Assembly (NCBI GenBank): GCA_011799875.1
Contig: CM022298.1
Coordinates: 51,036,749-51,100,748, forward strand
DNA: 64,000 nt
Source: Thinopyrum elongatum
Taxonomy: Eukaryota; Streptophyta; Magnoliopsida; Poales; Poaceae
Direction of reading: 5' to 3'
This document shows positions 11,361 to 23,320 of this stretch, piece by piece (position 1 is the first letter of the stretch; each line of letters starts with the position of its first letter). The notes beneath the pieces are model-generated. The model was not told the DNA's origin and did not search any database. It worked only from the letters and a program-made list of their open reading frames with translations. The position numbers and the translations under genes were made by a program.

Positions 11361-13491
11361 TGTAGGAGATATGCCCTAGAGGCAATAATAAATGTTATTG
11401 ATTGTCTCCCTGTTCATAATTAGGTTTATGTTCCATGCTATAACTGCTATGGTTCTCGAGTCTACAAATAAAACGAGGCTTGGAGGGAAACTCATGTGCA
11501 CGTGTGGGATAAGAAACAATAAAATGTATTCCTAGTCAAGCCTCTATGACTGGCTCAAGTGTTGCATGATGGTTCTGTTTTCCTGATCATAGGCATGTCT
11601 ATGCCAGCAACTTTGAGGGCACAATGTTAGAAGAACATTTGTGTTGAATCGACCCGAATTGATGTTATGCTATGAGATACTTTCGTCACAAGTTAATGGT
11701 TAATAACACAGAGATGGTTAATGTTTGCATGATTCCTTAGACCATGAGGGTATCAAGTTTCTTCATGCTTGTTTCATGAACTTTGGGGTTTGTTAAATGT
11801 CATCCGTAAATGGGTGGCTATTACGGCGGCTTGCGGGTTCATGGAAAAGTATGTCAAGTAACTTGATAGCTCAAGATTGGGATTTGCTCCTCTGGCGATG
11901 GAGAGATATCTCTGGGCCCTCTCGGTGTTACGGTATCCATCATCGTCTGGCCAGACACAGGGTGATTTGATCACAGGGATGCCGGAACACGGGAACGAGA
12001 AAAGAGAACGATACCGGTAACGAGGTAACTAGCATAGTGGACAAGTTGTTGATCCACGGGAATGCCAACATGTCTCACCTCAGGTATTTGTAACATATCG
12101 CGAAGCAACAGGAATAGCACACGGCAACTGGAGGTTCACTCGAATATTCATTCGTGTGGGTATAGGGGTCAATATGGGTGTCCACGGCTCCGATGTTGAT
12201 CATTGATCGGAAGGGGTTCCGGGTCATGTCTATACTTCACCGAACCTATAGGGTCACACGCTTAAGAGTCATCTATCTGCTGAATACTAGACAGGGAGTC
12301 TGAGAGAAAGTTTTTGAAAAAAGTTTTCGAAGACAACGGAAAAGTTCCGAAGAAAGAGGTCACCGGATGAGTTCCGGTGAAACTGAAAAGTTGTTTCAGA
12401 GGATACCATAAAGTCAAATTGGTTTCGGCACATGCCTGATAATTCTTCGAGGGTGCCAGAATCATTCTAGAAACTTTTGGGAATTTTCTGGAAGAAAAAC
12501 CGAAAATGTTTCGGAGCTGCCGGAACCGCTTCAGATGCTTTTCGCAGATGAAAATCACTAATCTGGAATTGTTCCAGAACGCGTTGAAAAATATTTTAGT
12601 GGGTACTGGAAATGTTCTAAGCCCACATAAATATTTTTAGTTCGAACGGACGCTGAAAAATGTCGTCGTGAATAGTGAAAGTGCTTTTTGGGATACTTTT
12701 TGGAAAGCCATTATTTTGGTCTTTGTCCCAAGATATTTTGGGATGACATGGATGGATAGGAAGGTGGTGGGGCCACCCAAGAGGGCTGCCAATTTCGTTG
12801 GTGGCATTGGGGGGCCCCCATGAGGCTTCCTTCCACCATTTAGTGCTCCACTTGCCTCCCCATTTTGCCCTTATGTATGACATAAAGCATGGGCACTTTG
12901 GGTGTTTGTGGAGGCACAATACCCCTTGGTTTTCCTATAAATAGGAGGTGAGGGGGCTGCCCAAACCATCATCCATTCTCACATACACATGCTATGCAAT
13001 GATCTGGCTTCTCTCTCCCTCCCAGCGAAATAGTTTCGTAGAGCCGAAAGGTTGTCTGGGTTCCGGTGGGAACTAGTTCTGGACGGCGAAGCCCTGCCGG
13101 ATAGATGACACCGTATGTGTGCAACCCCGTAGAGAGGTCATAGTTTCGATCTTTGTGCCCGAGGGGCTGTTTTGAGAGTGCCTCCCGAAGGGCTGTCCAA
13201 GTGACGGTCCGAGTTCTGTGAGTCCACCCAAAGGGCTGTCCGCGACACCGTCCGGGGGACTGTTCGACCGCCTCCCGCAGGGCTGTCCGAGGGGCAGATG
13301 AGGGAGTACATCCTCGTGGTTGGGAGGTTGTAAATCCTAGCTGCGGGGATCTGCACCGCCGATCGTCATCGACTCTACTTCCGCTGCGCTACGAGTTGGT
13401 AACGAAAATGATCAAACCTTGTATGCAGTCTCCATAGTGGTCCTGGGCTGGTGCATAGGTCAGAATTTTTTTTCTGCTGCGATACCCTACA
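11361..13491 (+). repeat. 5' LTR of copia element A
   Basis: It begins TGTAGGAGATATGCCC and ends TACCCTACA, directly followed by the primer-binding site. It has the same length as the 3' LTR. Frames such as 12262-12558 and 12617-12919 (minus) are shared by the LTR copies and are not genes. Confidence 0.9.
12935..12944 (+). promoter_or_regulatory. TATA box, 5' LTR of element A
   Basis: CTATAAATAG stands in a GC-rich context about 555 bp before the LTR end. By analogy with BARE-type LTRs, transcription should start a few tens of bases downstream. Confidence 0.6.
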
Positions 13492-13492
13492 G

Positions 13493-13506
13493 TGGCATCA
13501 TGAGCC
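13493..13506 (+). other. Primer-binding site, element A
   Basis: TGGCATCATGAGCC starts two bases after the LTR end. It matches the tRNA-iMet-type site TGGTATCAGAGCC with changes in the middle, and the identical variant occurs in copia element B. Confidence 0.7.
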
Positions 13507-16099
13507 GTGCTATGCATAGATGCAGGTTGAGATCTAGAATACGTGGAGATGTATGGGTGTTGCACAATATAATTAGGTAGTAGATGAGTTCTATTACTGA
13601 AAATTATTTGTGCGGGTAGCAGATGAAATCTGTTACCTGAGGTTCTTGTTGCTTCCCTGGAATTTGCATATTTTTTATCTTGATAACAGCATGGTGGAGT
13701 TTCAATGTTCTGGCAATCCGCGATCCTGATTGATCAACGAAGTGCTAACAGTTCATTGAATTCCACCGTAGTTAAAAAGAAAGATGAAATTTCGCAGACG
13801 AAAGGGCAATGCAGATATGATCTGCACGGGGGTCATGCGTATGACGAAGTTTAGTATGGGGGTCGAGATTTTATTATCTCGGTTTTCATACACCCTGGAA
13901 AGTTAATCTAGCGACTTGAATTATCATACTTGATGATGGACGTTCGTAGCTTCGGTTTGTTTCGAAACCTTAGAAGCCACGAAAAACAAGTTTTTGCATG
14001 AACCGATTAGAGGCGTCTAACTTAGTTTTGCAGGAGGGTTTGCATGTGCATGTGATGTGGTATAGTAGTACTCATAATAATTTGATTATGTATGAGATGA
14101 CTATATGATGTAAATTAATTAACATGACCTACGTGTCATGATTCGGCATGATAGCTGGAGCCATATGATTGCACTTGAAATGACCTGCGTGTCAACCTTG
14201 TGTAATGCACTTATTTTATTAGCTATAGAGATAGCAATATTATCTGGTGCATCTACAAGGTGGTGGCAATCTTCGCGAAGGTGAACACCGACGCGAATGC
14301 CGAAGATGAAGAAATACAAAGACTTCTCCGTCAGAAAGGGCTATACCATATCATGCTATTATGAATTGCCTGAGATGTTTATCCCTTATGATGCACCCTT
14401 CTTGATTGCGCGGTAGTCTCTTTTTATTAGGGTGATCTCTCACAAAAATATCAAGTAGTTAGTGTTCTCCCAAGTGTAGCACCGTCACGGCACCTAACTT
14501 TTCGGGCATCACATGGATACATGGGTGCGAATGATTAGGGACGTGTGAGGCGGGTGAGTTGAGACCTCGCAGCGAGATCACTTGGTTGTCTTGACGTTCT
14601 GGAGGAGCATCCTGAGCTCGAAACACGCCCATCGAAAGATGAACAAGAGTCACATAGAGATGTGATTGGCAAGTTGGCCTACCGATTGCAATTCTCGTCA
14701 CTTGAGATGGATAGATCCTTGGCGTTGAATTGTAATATGGATCTTGAATCGCTCACAATCAATTATGAGAGATATTGATTTGAGTGGGAGCGCACTGTAG
14801 AATTAACTTGTTTAATTCTCAGTGCAATTAATTTTGAACAGTGTCTAAGTGTGATTTGCATAATAGTTGTAGAATTATGGCTCGCGTTTCCACCTTCCCA
14901 ATTAAAATTGAATAGCTGTTAAATATCTGGTTAAAACTTTACGGTTGGTAACTTAATGTGAGGATTGTCCTCAAGAGTGCCGAGAAAGACTTTGTCCTAT
15001 CACATACTTTCGGTATTCTCTCGCTTATGCTATGGATCATGTGACTCTCATCCTTCGATCCAAAAGCTAGAATTCCGTTTTCAGTCAAGTGCAATACATT
15101 TGCTTCCATGAGACCCAAACTTCGAAAGTTTGGATAGTTATGTGATATTCATGGAATCTGAAAATTATTTTCAGAGACAGACAAAGGCTAAAAAATATGA
15201 GATATCCAAAGCAATGTTTGTTTGCAAACTATTAGTAAAGGAGTTTACTATGCATTAGACTGATAAGAGAGGGATCCAGAAGAACGCCTGTCATATGATG
15301 AAAGGTGAATAAAACAACAACTTAAAGAGAAAGGAAGTGTCCAAAGGGTGTTAGTGTGACTTACACGCCTAGGAAGTCCAGGGCTAACGCCACTCTTAAG
15401 TTGGGTGCTTCTTCTGAGAGTACGAGAAATGCTAAAAGTTAAACTGTTAGAAGTATAAAGGCAAAAAGAAAGAAGACTGGAATATCCAGCTCATGTATGA
15501 ATGTCATACAAGTTTTTGATGTATAGAAGGCTGGTCAAAGATATAGTTCTTGGGAATTATGGTTAAACATGTTAATCACTAATTCTTGGGTATTGTGAGT
15601 TAATCACAAAGATACCCGCTCGATTGCATTCTATTGCAACTCGATGTAAGAACTACTATGGCTTGAAAGACTAGCCAGGAATGAGGTTTAGGTATACACA
15701 GGGAACATAGTAAATGTTACTTTACCTTCCATCGGTGTATTACCGTCTGTATTTACTTTTCATAATTCATTTAGAGTTTCACAAACTCTAGCCCATTGCA
15801 TAAGGTATCTTGCAAGAAGGTTGTTCATAAGAGAACTTTTTGATGTTCGATGTTATGAATAACATAAGGGCCATACTTTCATTATGAATGAGATGTATGT
15901 TATGAATATTGATAATAATACATTACCTCTGGGTTTACTTTCATAATTCATTTTAGAGTTTCATACACTCTAGCCCATTGCACAATGTTTGTTGCAAAAG
16001 AGTTGTTCATAAAAAGAACAATTGTTGTTCAGTATTATGAATAACATGAAGGGTCGTGCTTCCATTCTCGATGGGACGTATGTTATGAATATTGATGGT

Positions 16100-18540
16100 A
16101 ATATGATACATCCATAACACTGACGCTAAATGTCGCAATACTAAAAGAATACCACACATGTGTGGCACTGCATTTGGTCACATTGGAGGAACCCGCATGG
16201 AAAATTCCATTATGATGGATTTTGAAGTCGTTTGATTTTGAATCATCCGACACTTGCAACTTTCCTCTGAAAAGAGAAGTGACTGAAATACCGTTCACAG
16301 GCCATAAGGAACGAGCAAAGAACTTATTGGTGATCATACATTTTGATGTATGTAGTCCGATAAATGTTGTTGCAAACAGTGGATTTGTCTACCTTCAAAA
16401 ATGACTCAAGTAGATATATGGATATTTACTTGATGAGACGTAAGTCTGGATCTTTTCAAATCATTCAAAAGGTTTTCAAATATGAAGTAGAAGTTATTGT
16501 AACAAGAAAATTATGTTTCTACAATTCGATTGCAGAAAGGAATATTTGAGTTACAAGTTTAGCGAATGTCTGATGAGTTGTGAAAGGGGTTTCATAACTT
16601 GCACCTCCCGGAACACCACTGAAAGTGGAAAGTCCGTGAAGATGTAATTGAACCATTTATGACATGGTAAGATCAAAGATGACATAAATAAATTTGCCAT
16701 TATCCCTTTTAAAGTGATGCTTTAGTGACTGCGACTTTTACACTGAAAAGAGCTCCATCAGGTCTGTTGAAATGACGCCGTGGTATGGTACGCCCAACCA
16801 TGTTATATCTTTTCTTAAACATTTGGAATATGGGGCTTGTGTAAAAGGTTACAAACCTATTCCAAATCAGACAAGTGCTACTTTGTAGGTTATCCCAAAA
16901 TGTTGGGTATTCCTCCCTCACTATGCCAAGGCAAATAGGTTTGCCACAAAGAACGGTATGCTTTTTGAAGAAAATGGTTCTTTCAAAAAGGTGAGTGGGA
17001 GAATAGTGCAACTCAATGAGATAAACAGTATCTTCGTCATCAGATCAAAGGAAAGAGACCTTGGAAGTGATTCCAGAGTTTCCTACTGTGACTGATACGG
17101 AAGCCTCTACATGAGATGTATGGACTTCAGTCGAACTTACAGCTGAACCACGTAGGAAAAAAACCCATGCAAACCTCTCAGGTGCACATACGAGATATTG
17201 TTGTTAGACAACAGTATACCTACGATACACAAGGAAGCGTTGATGGGCCCTGACTCCGGAATTGGCTGAATGCCAATACAATCCAAGATAGTTTCCATAT
17301 AAATATTTCAAGATTAAAATCTTGATACACCTTTCGGAAGACTTAGAGTCTAACGAGTATTTGTGGAACTAAAAACTGATACGGATAAAAATGTCTTATC
17401 CATAAAGCTTGACTTGTTAAAATAACAAGTTCAAGGAGTTGACTACGATGAGTTTGTTTCACCGTAGCGATGCTTAAACTCGGTTCGGGTTGAACTAGCA
17501 ATTAATACATATTTCAGTCATGAGATATGAAACATGGATGACAATAGGATTTCCATATGATGGAAATGAAACCAAGGACTTGCATGTGTTACAGTCCAAG
17601 GTATTTTGTCAGTCCAGAGGATGCTAGTAAGTATGCAAACTTCAGAGTTCCAGCAATGGACAGAAGAGAGCAAAATGGAGTTGGAATCTTCGTGTTTTGA
17701 TGAAATGGTCAAAAAGGGTTTTGACTTCATCAATGGGTAACGAAGATGCTTGTGATTCAAGAAAGTAAGTGGAGCATAATAATATTTCTAAAAACATTGT
17801 GTGCTTGACACATTGTTAATTGGAAATAAATTTCTTGACACGAATTAGGACTTCATTTGAAAATAGTTTTTCGATGAAGTGCTTGGGCTAAATAGCCTTT
17901 ATATTAGGCATGATGATATATGGAGATAGATTTACCTAATGGGGCTGAGCAAAGATACATATTAACAAAATGCTAAAACCTTTTAGCATTAAAAACGTCA
18001 AGGAGTGATTCTTGCCGAAGTCACATGGAAAGAGTTTTTGCAAGACTCGGTGTCCCAAAACACTGATGAGCAAAATACATGATGGAGATTCCACACACTC
18101 TTGTGTTTGGATTGATCATGTATTCCATGGTATGTATAACAACCAGATATGTCCAATACTCCCAAAGTTGTTGCGAGTATAGATACCAAAGTGATCAAAA
18201 GTACTGATCAAAGTACAACAGTGAAAAGTGTCATTGAGTGCTAGAGTAGCACTGGTGATATGTTTTCTCGCAAGCGGAGATCATGAAGAGTTCGTTGTAA
18301 AATGCTACATCGATACAATCTTCATCTTTTCTCCATGCGATATTTGATTTAAATTGAGGGTTTTGTGTAACACACAATGTGGTGGCACAGTTAGTTGGAA
18401 AATGTTCAAAACAAGTTACTGTGGCGAATTCTATAACAGAGGCGGAGTATGTTGCCGCTTTTACAGTGACAAAGAAGTTGTCGAATCATATAGTTCATTC
18501 ATGAACTTAGTGTGGTTCCAAGATGGCTTTGGTTAATGGG
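16100..18540 (+). pseudogene. Decayed copia polyprotein (element A)
   Basis: Frames broken by many stops still show an ordered copia pol. A pre-integrase/integrase start lies at 16222-16404 (FDFES..TC, then IPFTGHKERA and DVCSP), a YLMRRKS segment at 16420-16450, the integrase C-terminal part near 16740-17010, and reverse transcriptase traces (QGVDYDE) near 17440. No segment exceeds about 100 residues. The stop ending the 16222 frame (YLQK*) is also present in element B at 37163, so the break predates both insertions. The protein cannot be functional. Confidence 0.75.
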
Positions 18541-18800
18541 ACACTATTGCAGATAGTTGCTCCATAGCTCAGTCTGAGGAATCAGGTTTCGACCAATGAT
18601 TCACACATATGCAAAGCCAAGTCTACACAAAATATGAATTTTGTGAAAGCATGGAAACGCGAGGATATGCAAAGATACACACGGATCTGAAGTTGTCAGA
18701 TCCGTTGGACATCAGGCTATACCACAAGCAAAGCATATTTACACCGGTGTGCCACAGGTGTAAAGTGCATTAGCATTAACTAGATTATTGACTCTAGTGC

Positions 18801-18809
18801 AAGTGGGAG
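18801..18809 (+). other. Polypurine tract, element A
   Basis: AAGTGGGAG lies two bases before the 3' LTR start. The same tract precedes the 3' LTRs of the Angela-type element and the copia near 61067. Confidence 0.75.
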
Positions 18810-18811
18810 TC

Positions 18812-20942
18812 TGTAGGAGATATGCCCTAGAGGCAATAATAAATGTTATTGATTGTCTCCCTGTTCATAATTAGGTTTATGTTCCATGCTATAACTGCTA
18901 TGGTTCTCGAGTCTACAAATAAAACGAGGCTTGGAGGGAAACTCCTGTGCACGTGTGGGATAATAAACGATAAAATGTATTCCTAGTCAAGCCTCTATGA
19001 CTGGCTCAAGTGTTGCATGATGGTTCTGTTTTCCTGATCATAGGCATGTCTATGCCAGCAACTTTGAGGGCACAATGTTAGAAGAACATTTGTGTTGAAT
19101 CGACCCGAATTGATGTTATGCTATGAGATACTTTCGTCACAAGTTAATGGTTAATAACACAGAGATGGTTAATGTTTGCATGATTCCTTAGACCATGAGA
19201 GTATCGAGTTTCTTCATGCTTGCTTCATGAACTTTGGGGTTTGTTAAATGTCATCCGTAAATGGGTGGCTATTTCGGCGGCTTACGGGTTCATGGAAAAG
19301 TATGTCAAGTAACTTGATAGCTCAAGATTGGGATTTGCTCCTCCGACGATGGAGAGATATCTCTGGGCCCTCTCGGTGTTACGGTATCCATCATCGTCTG
19401 GCCAGACACAGGGTGATTTGATCACAGGGATGCCGGAACACGGGAACGAGAAAAGAGAACGATACCGGTAACGAGGTAACTGGCATAGTGTACAAGTTGT
19501 TGATCCATGGGAATGCCAACATGTCTCACCCCGGGTATTTGTAACATATCGCGAAGCAACAGGAATAGCACACGGCAACTGGAGGTTCACTCGAATATTC
19601 ATTCGTGTGGGTATAGGGGTCAATATGGGTGTCCACGGCTCCGATGTTAATCATTGATCGGAAGGGGTTCCGGGTCATGTCTATACTTCACCGAACCTAT
19701 AGGGTCACACGCTTAAGGGTCATCTATCTGCTGAATACTAGACAGGGAGTCTGAGAGAAAGTTTTCGAAAAAAGTTTTCGGAGACAACGGAAAAGTTCCG
19801 AAGAAAGAGGTCACCGGATGAGTTCTGGTGAAACTGAAAAGTTGTTTCAGAGGATACCATAAAGTCAAATTGGTTTCGGCACATGCCTGATAATTCTTGG
19901 AGGGTGCCAGAATCATTCTGGAAACTTTTGGGAATTTTCTGGAAGAAAAACCGGAAATGTTCCGGAGCTGCCGGAACCGCTTCAGATGCTTTTCGCAGAT
20001 GAAAATCACTAATCTAGAATTGTTCCAGAATGCGTTGAAAATTATTTTAGTGGGTACTGGAAATGTTCTAAGCCCACATAAATATTTTCAGTTCGAACGG
20101 ACGCTGAAAAATGTCGTCGTGAATAGTGAAAGTGCTTTTTGGGATACTTTTTGGAAAGCCATTATTTTGGGCTTTGTCCCAAGATATTTTGGGATGACAT
20201 GGATGGATAGGAAGGTGGTGGGGCCACCCAAGAAGGCTGCCAATTTCGTTGGTGGCATTGGGGGGCCCCCATGAGGCTTCCTTCCACCATTTGGTGCTCC
20301 ACTTGCCTCCCCATTTTGCCCTTATGTATGACATAAAGCATGGGCACTTTGGGTGTTTGTGGAGGCACACTACCCCTTGGTTTTCCTATAAATAGGAGGT
20401 GAGGGGGCTGCCCAAACCATCATCCATTCTCACATACACATGCTATGCAATGATCTGGCTTCTCTCTCCCTCCCAGCGAAATAGTTTCGCAGAGCCGAAA
20501 GGCTGTCTAGGTTCCGGTGGGAACTAGTTCTGGACGGCGAAGCCCTGCCGGATAGATGACACCGTATGTGTGCAACCCCGTAGAGAGGTCTTAGTTTCGA
20601 TCTTTGTGCCCGAGGGGCTGTTTTGAGAGTGCCTCCCGAAGGGCTGTCCAAGTGACGGTCCGAGTTCTGTGAGTCCTCCCGAAGGGCTGTCCGCGACACC
20701 GTCCGAGGGACTGTTCGACCGCCTCCCGGAGGGCTGTCCGAGGGGTAGATGAGGGAGTACATCCTCGTGGTTGGGAGGTTGTAAATCCTAGCTGCGGGGA
20801 TCTGCACCGCCGATTGTCATCGACTCTACTTCTGCTGCGCTACGAGTTGGTAACGAAAATGATCAAACCTTGTATGCAGTCTCCATAGTGGTCCTGGGCT
20901 GGTGCGTAGGTCAAATTTTTTTTTCTGCTGCGTTACCCTACA
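18812..20942 (+). repeat. 3' LTR of copia element A
   Basis: A 2131-bp LTR equal in length to the 5' LTR, ending TACCCTACA and followed by the GAAAC duplication. Its TATA box CTATAAATAG is at 20386-20395. It could initiate transcription into the flanking Athila DNA, antisense to the Athila ORF at 21142-22224. Confidence 0.9.
20386..20395 (+). promoter_or_regulatory. TATA box, 3' LTR of element A
   Basis: CTATAAATAG is at the position equivalent to 12935-12944. Read-out would run towards the Athila ORF on the opposite strand. Confidence 0.5.
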
Positions 20943-20947
20943 GAAAC

Positions 20948-21141
20948 TACAACTAATTTTTTTGGATTTTCTCAAAGTTTTTCAAACACACAAGAAGAAA
21001 GCGAGAAAAAGAAATAAACTAACATGGATAATAGAATGAAAAAGTATGAGCACCGACAATTGGAATGAGTGTGTGAACATGAATGTAATGTCGGTGAGAA
21101 ATACGTACTCCCCCAAGCTTAGGCTTTTGGCCTAAGTTGGT
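20948..21141 (-). mobile_element. Athila-like spacer downstream of accessory ORF
   Basis: Non-coding host-element sequence between the copia insertion and the accessory ORF stop. It includes a second AAGCTTGGGGGAG-type purine tract (minus strand, about 21110-21120), much like the one at the 3' LTR. Confidence 0.6.
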
Positions 21142-22224
21142 CTATGCCCATGGATCAAAGTAGCCCTCTCCTGTATACTGAGGAGGATCCTGGGGGTTCC
21201 ACTGGTTAGCGAGCTCCTGCGGCTCCCATTGATAAATGGACGCCTGATACGGATCAGGTGATGGTTCCGGCTCGTGAACTAGGGATCGCCTCGGCTCCCA
21301 GTATGCATAAATGTCCTCGGGCATGATGAGGTACATGCCTGAATGAATATTAAACAAAGAAGGTGCAGGCAAAGTAATAATCTGACAAGTTTTCTGGCTG
21401 AAAACCAGGTTACAGATGAGTCTCTTATCCTTATCATCGCTAATAAAATCATGTAAGACCATACTGTTATAGTTTAGGTAAATAGTGGGTAGTATCATCT
21501 CCTCTTCCTCCTCGTGCCTAATGGGTATGTCAAAGCGTTTAGCGAGGCGGGAGGCATAGATACCTCCAATGATAGGATCCCTCGAATGGTTTAAACTCAA
21601 CCGTCGAGCAACCATAGCGCCCAAACTGAAAGTTCTATCATGAAGTAAAGCATGGAGCAAAATAGCAAGGCCAGGAGCACTAAGGCCTCCACTCTCCTCG
21701 TGACCAATTAAACATCTCCCAGCAAATAATGAGTAGTAGCGCAAAACAGGAAAATGTAAACTAGCCACTCTTGCTTCCGAAACCTTTCTCCTTTCCCCTA
21801 CGGTAACTTCATCAATAAAATCTTCCACATCTCTAGGACGTGGTTCATCGACGCTGCCCTCAAAAGGTAGTTTGCAAACCTCACAAAAGTCATAAAGCGT
21901 CATCTCCTTATGTTCATCATATAAATACAATTCTACCGTGGGTGGTGATCTCCTAGCATGAAAGTGAAAATTTTGCACGAAAGTATTAGTGAGTAGGAGG
22001 TACTGATCAAACTTATCGTTGAGGAAGTCGGTGATGCCTGCATTCTCTGCCAAATAATAGAAACCATCATAAATTTCGGCCGCCTCCAAGAATGCATCAC
22101 ATGGCCATTCACACGGCCGAACCTCCGCAGTGCGAGGAAGGTTGTACTTGGGATTCTTCTTCTCTTCATTTTCCTTTTCTTTAGAACCCCGACTTGAAGA
22201 GCCTCTTAACAATCTCCTCATCAT
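21142..22224 (-). CDS. Athila-type accessory ORF, intact, 360 aa
   Basis: This is the only long uninterrupted frame in the window. The protein starts MMRRLLRGSS followed by a basic/acidic K/E-rich stretch (residues 10-25). A globular part follows with YDGFYYLAENAGITDFLND and MTLYDFCEVCKLPFEG, then ISDDKDKRLICNLVF. The tail is proline-, tryptophan- and glutamine-rich. This pattern matches the ATHILA ORF-1 family (PF03078) of plant Athila-lineage elements, whose function is not established. I see no signal peptide or transmembrane segment. It lies downstream of the protease fragment on the same strand, in the place where autonomous elements carry pol or an env-like ORF. The start was chosen as the first of two adjacent Met codons. 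The family assignment is from memory. Confidence 0.75.
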   Translation of the reverse strand: MMRRLLRGSSSRGSKEKENEEKKNPKYNLPRTAEVRPCEWPCDAFLEAAEIYDGFYYLAENAGITDFLNDKFDQYLLLTNTFVQNFHFHARRSPPTVELYLYDEHKEMTLYDFCEVCKLPFEGSVDEPRPRDVEDFIDEVTVGERRKVSEARVASLHFPVLRYYSLFAGRCLIGHEESGGLSAPGLAILLHALLHDRTFSLGAMVARRLSLNHSRDPIIGGIYASRLAKRFDIPIRHEEEEEMILPTIYLNYNSMVLHDFISDDKDKRLICNLVFSQKTCQIITLPAPSLFNIHSGMYLIMPEDIYAYWEPRRSLVHEPEPSPDPYQASIYQWEPQELANQWNPQDPPQYTGEGYFDPWA

Positions 22225-23009
22225 TTTCTTCCTCTGAAATTTTTTGAAATTTTTAGTGACTAAAAATAAAAGTGAATCAAACTCAACAAAATTGATAGCA
22301 ACTACTCCTACAAGTGTCTAGAGGCTATATCATGCATCCAAACTACTTTGGACCATATAAATTTGACATGCAAGCTCAAGAACAAGGTCACCACAGCAGC
22401 AAAAATTTGCAATAAATAAAGCACTAGAACAAAAACTAATTGGACCATTGGAGGAGTCACATACCGAAGAACAATGCCCCAAAATTGTTTTGCAAATGGA
22501 GCTTTGCACAAGGAGATCGAAAATGGCAGCAAGATGAGCAAGAACACGGGCTTGAGCAACGGGATGATTTTTTTTGGAGGAAGACGAAGTGGATGGGTAC
22601 TGGAATAAGTGAGGGGGACCCACGTGGGACCCACAAGGCAGGGGGCGCATCCAGGGGGTAGGGCGCGCCCTCCACCCTTGTGGCCCACTGGTGCAGCTCC
22701 CTGGTGCATGTTCAGTGCTAGAAATTCTAAAATATTCTATAAAAAATCATACTAAATTTTTAGGGCATTTGGAGAACTTATATTTTCGGGACATTTTTTA
22801 TTGCACGGATAATTCAGAAAATAGACAAATAATACTATTTTTGCTTGATTTATTCTAAATAACAGAAAGAAAAAAGTGGGTACAGAAAGTTGTGCTTTCT
22901 AAATTCATCCATCTCATGCCCATCAAAAGGAATCCATTAACAAGGTTGATCAAGTCTTATTAACAAACTTCTTCCGAATGACATGAAACCGGAGAATTTT
23001 TGAATAACA
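22225..23009 (-). mobile_element. Athila-like spacer between protease and accessory ORF
   Basis: Non-coding. A GC-rich block at 22610-22690 (GGGACCCACAAGGCAGGGGG) resembles the block in the 3' LTR at 9165-9230. There is no sign of the reverse transcriptase, RNase H or integrase expected here in an autonomous element, so the pol core was lost before the insertions. Confidence 0.6.
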
Positions 23010-23320
23010 CTAGGTTACCTCAATGGGGATATGCACGTCCCCAACAATAAGAATATCATATTTCTTTTTGACAGTAGGAAGAGGGAATTCAAAACCTCCA
23101 ATAGTAATAGTTGAAATTTTTCCAATAGAATTGATACTATGAACTTGAGGTTGTTTCATCGGAAAGTGTACCGTATGCTCATTACCATTAACATGAAAAG
23201 TGACATTGCCCTTGTTGCAATCAATAACAGCCCCTGCAGTATTCAAAAAGGGTCTACCAAGGATGATCGACATCCTGTCGTCCTCGGGAATATCAAGAAT
23301 AACAAAGTCCGTTAAGATAG
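23010..23320 (-). pseudogene. Athila gag-protease fragment, C-terminal half
   Basis: Translated from the copia junction it reads LTDFVILDIPEDD, IILGRPFLNTAGAVID, then KGNVTFHVNGNEH and KKKYDILIVGDVHIPIEVT. ILGRPFL followed by AVID is the conserved second half of plant Ty3/gypsy retropepsins. It continues exactly from 31609-32062 across the Angela insertion (...VVVANVT | ILTDFVIL...). The ATG at 23345 belongs to the copia LTR and is not a start. It ends at a stop at 23010 with no pol behind it. Confidence 0.8.
23316..23320. repeat. Target-site duplication GATAG (left)
   Basis: GATAG directly precedes the LTR start at 23321 and recurs at 31609-31613 directly after the 3' LTR end. This proves the two LTRs belong to one insertion. 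Confidence 0.9.

Larger units (their letters stand above)
11361..20942 (+). mobile_element. Non-autonomous copia element A, complete
   Basis: A 9582-bp element with two 2131-bp LTRs (11361-13491 and 18812-20942), both TG...CA, flanked by the perfect 5-bp duplication GAAAC (11356-11360 and 20943-20947). A primer-binding site and polypurine tract are present. The LTRs differ at roughly 2% by hand count. The 5.3-kb internal region holds only stop-riddled gag-pol traces, so mobilisation must have been in trans. It resembles Triticeae Maximus-type elements; the family name is from memory. Confidence 0.9.

Noticed and set aside
12262..12919. Two ~100-codon minus-strand frames, repeated at 19713-20370
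   Set aside because: They are LTR sequence present in both LTRs of element A, and related LTRs carry broken versions. Not coding.
21142..22224. Calling the 360-aa ORF an envelope gene
   Set aside because: No signal peptide or membrane-spanning segment is visible; the ATHILA ORF-1 type is the better-supported assignment.
22308..22709. 133-codon minus-strand hydrophobic frame as a membrane protein
   Set aside because: It overlaps other open frames in an Athila non-coding spacer; the hydrophobic run comes from AT-rich sequence and its start lies in the LTR-like GC block.
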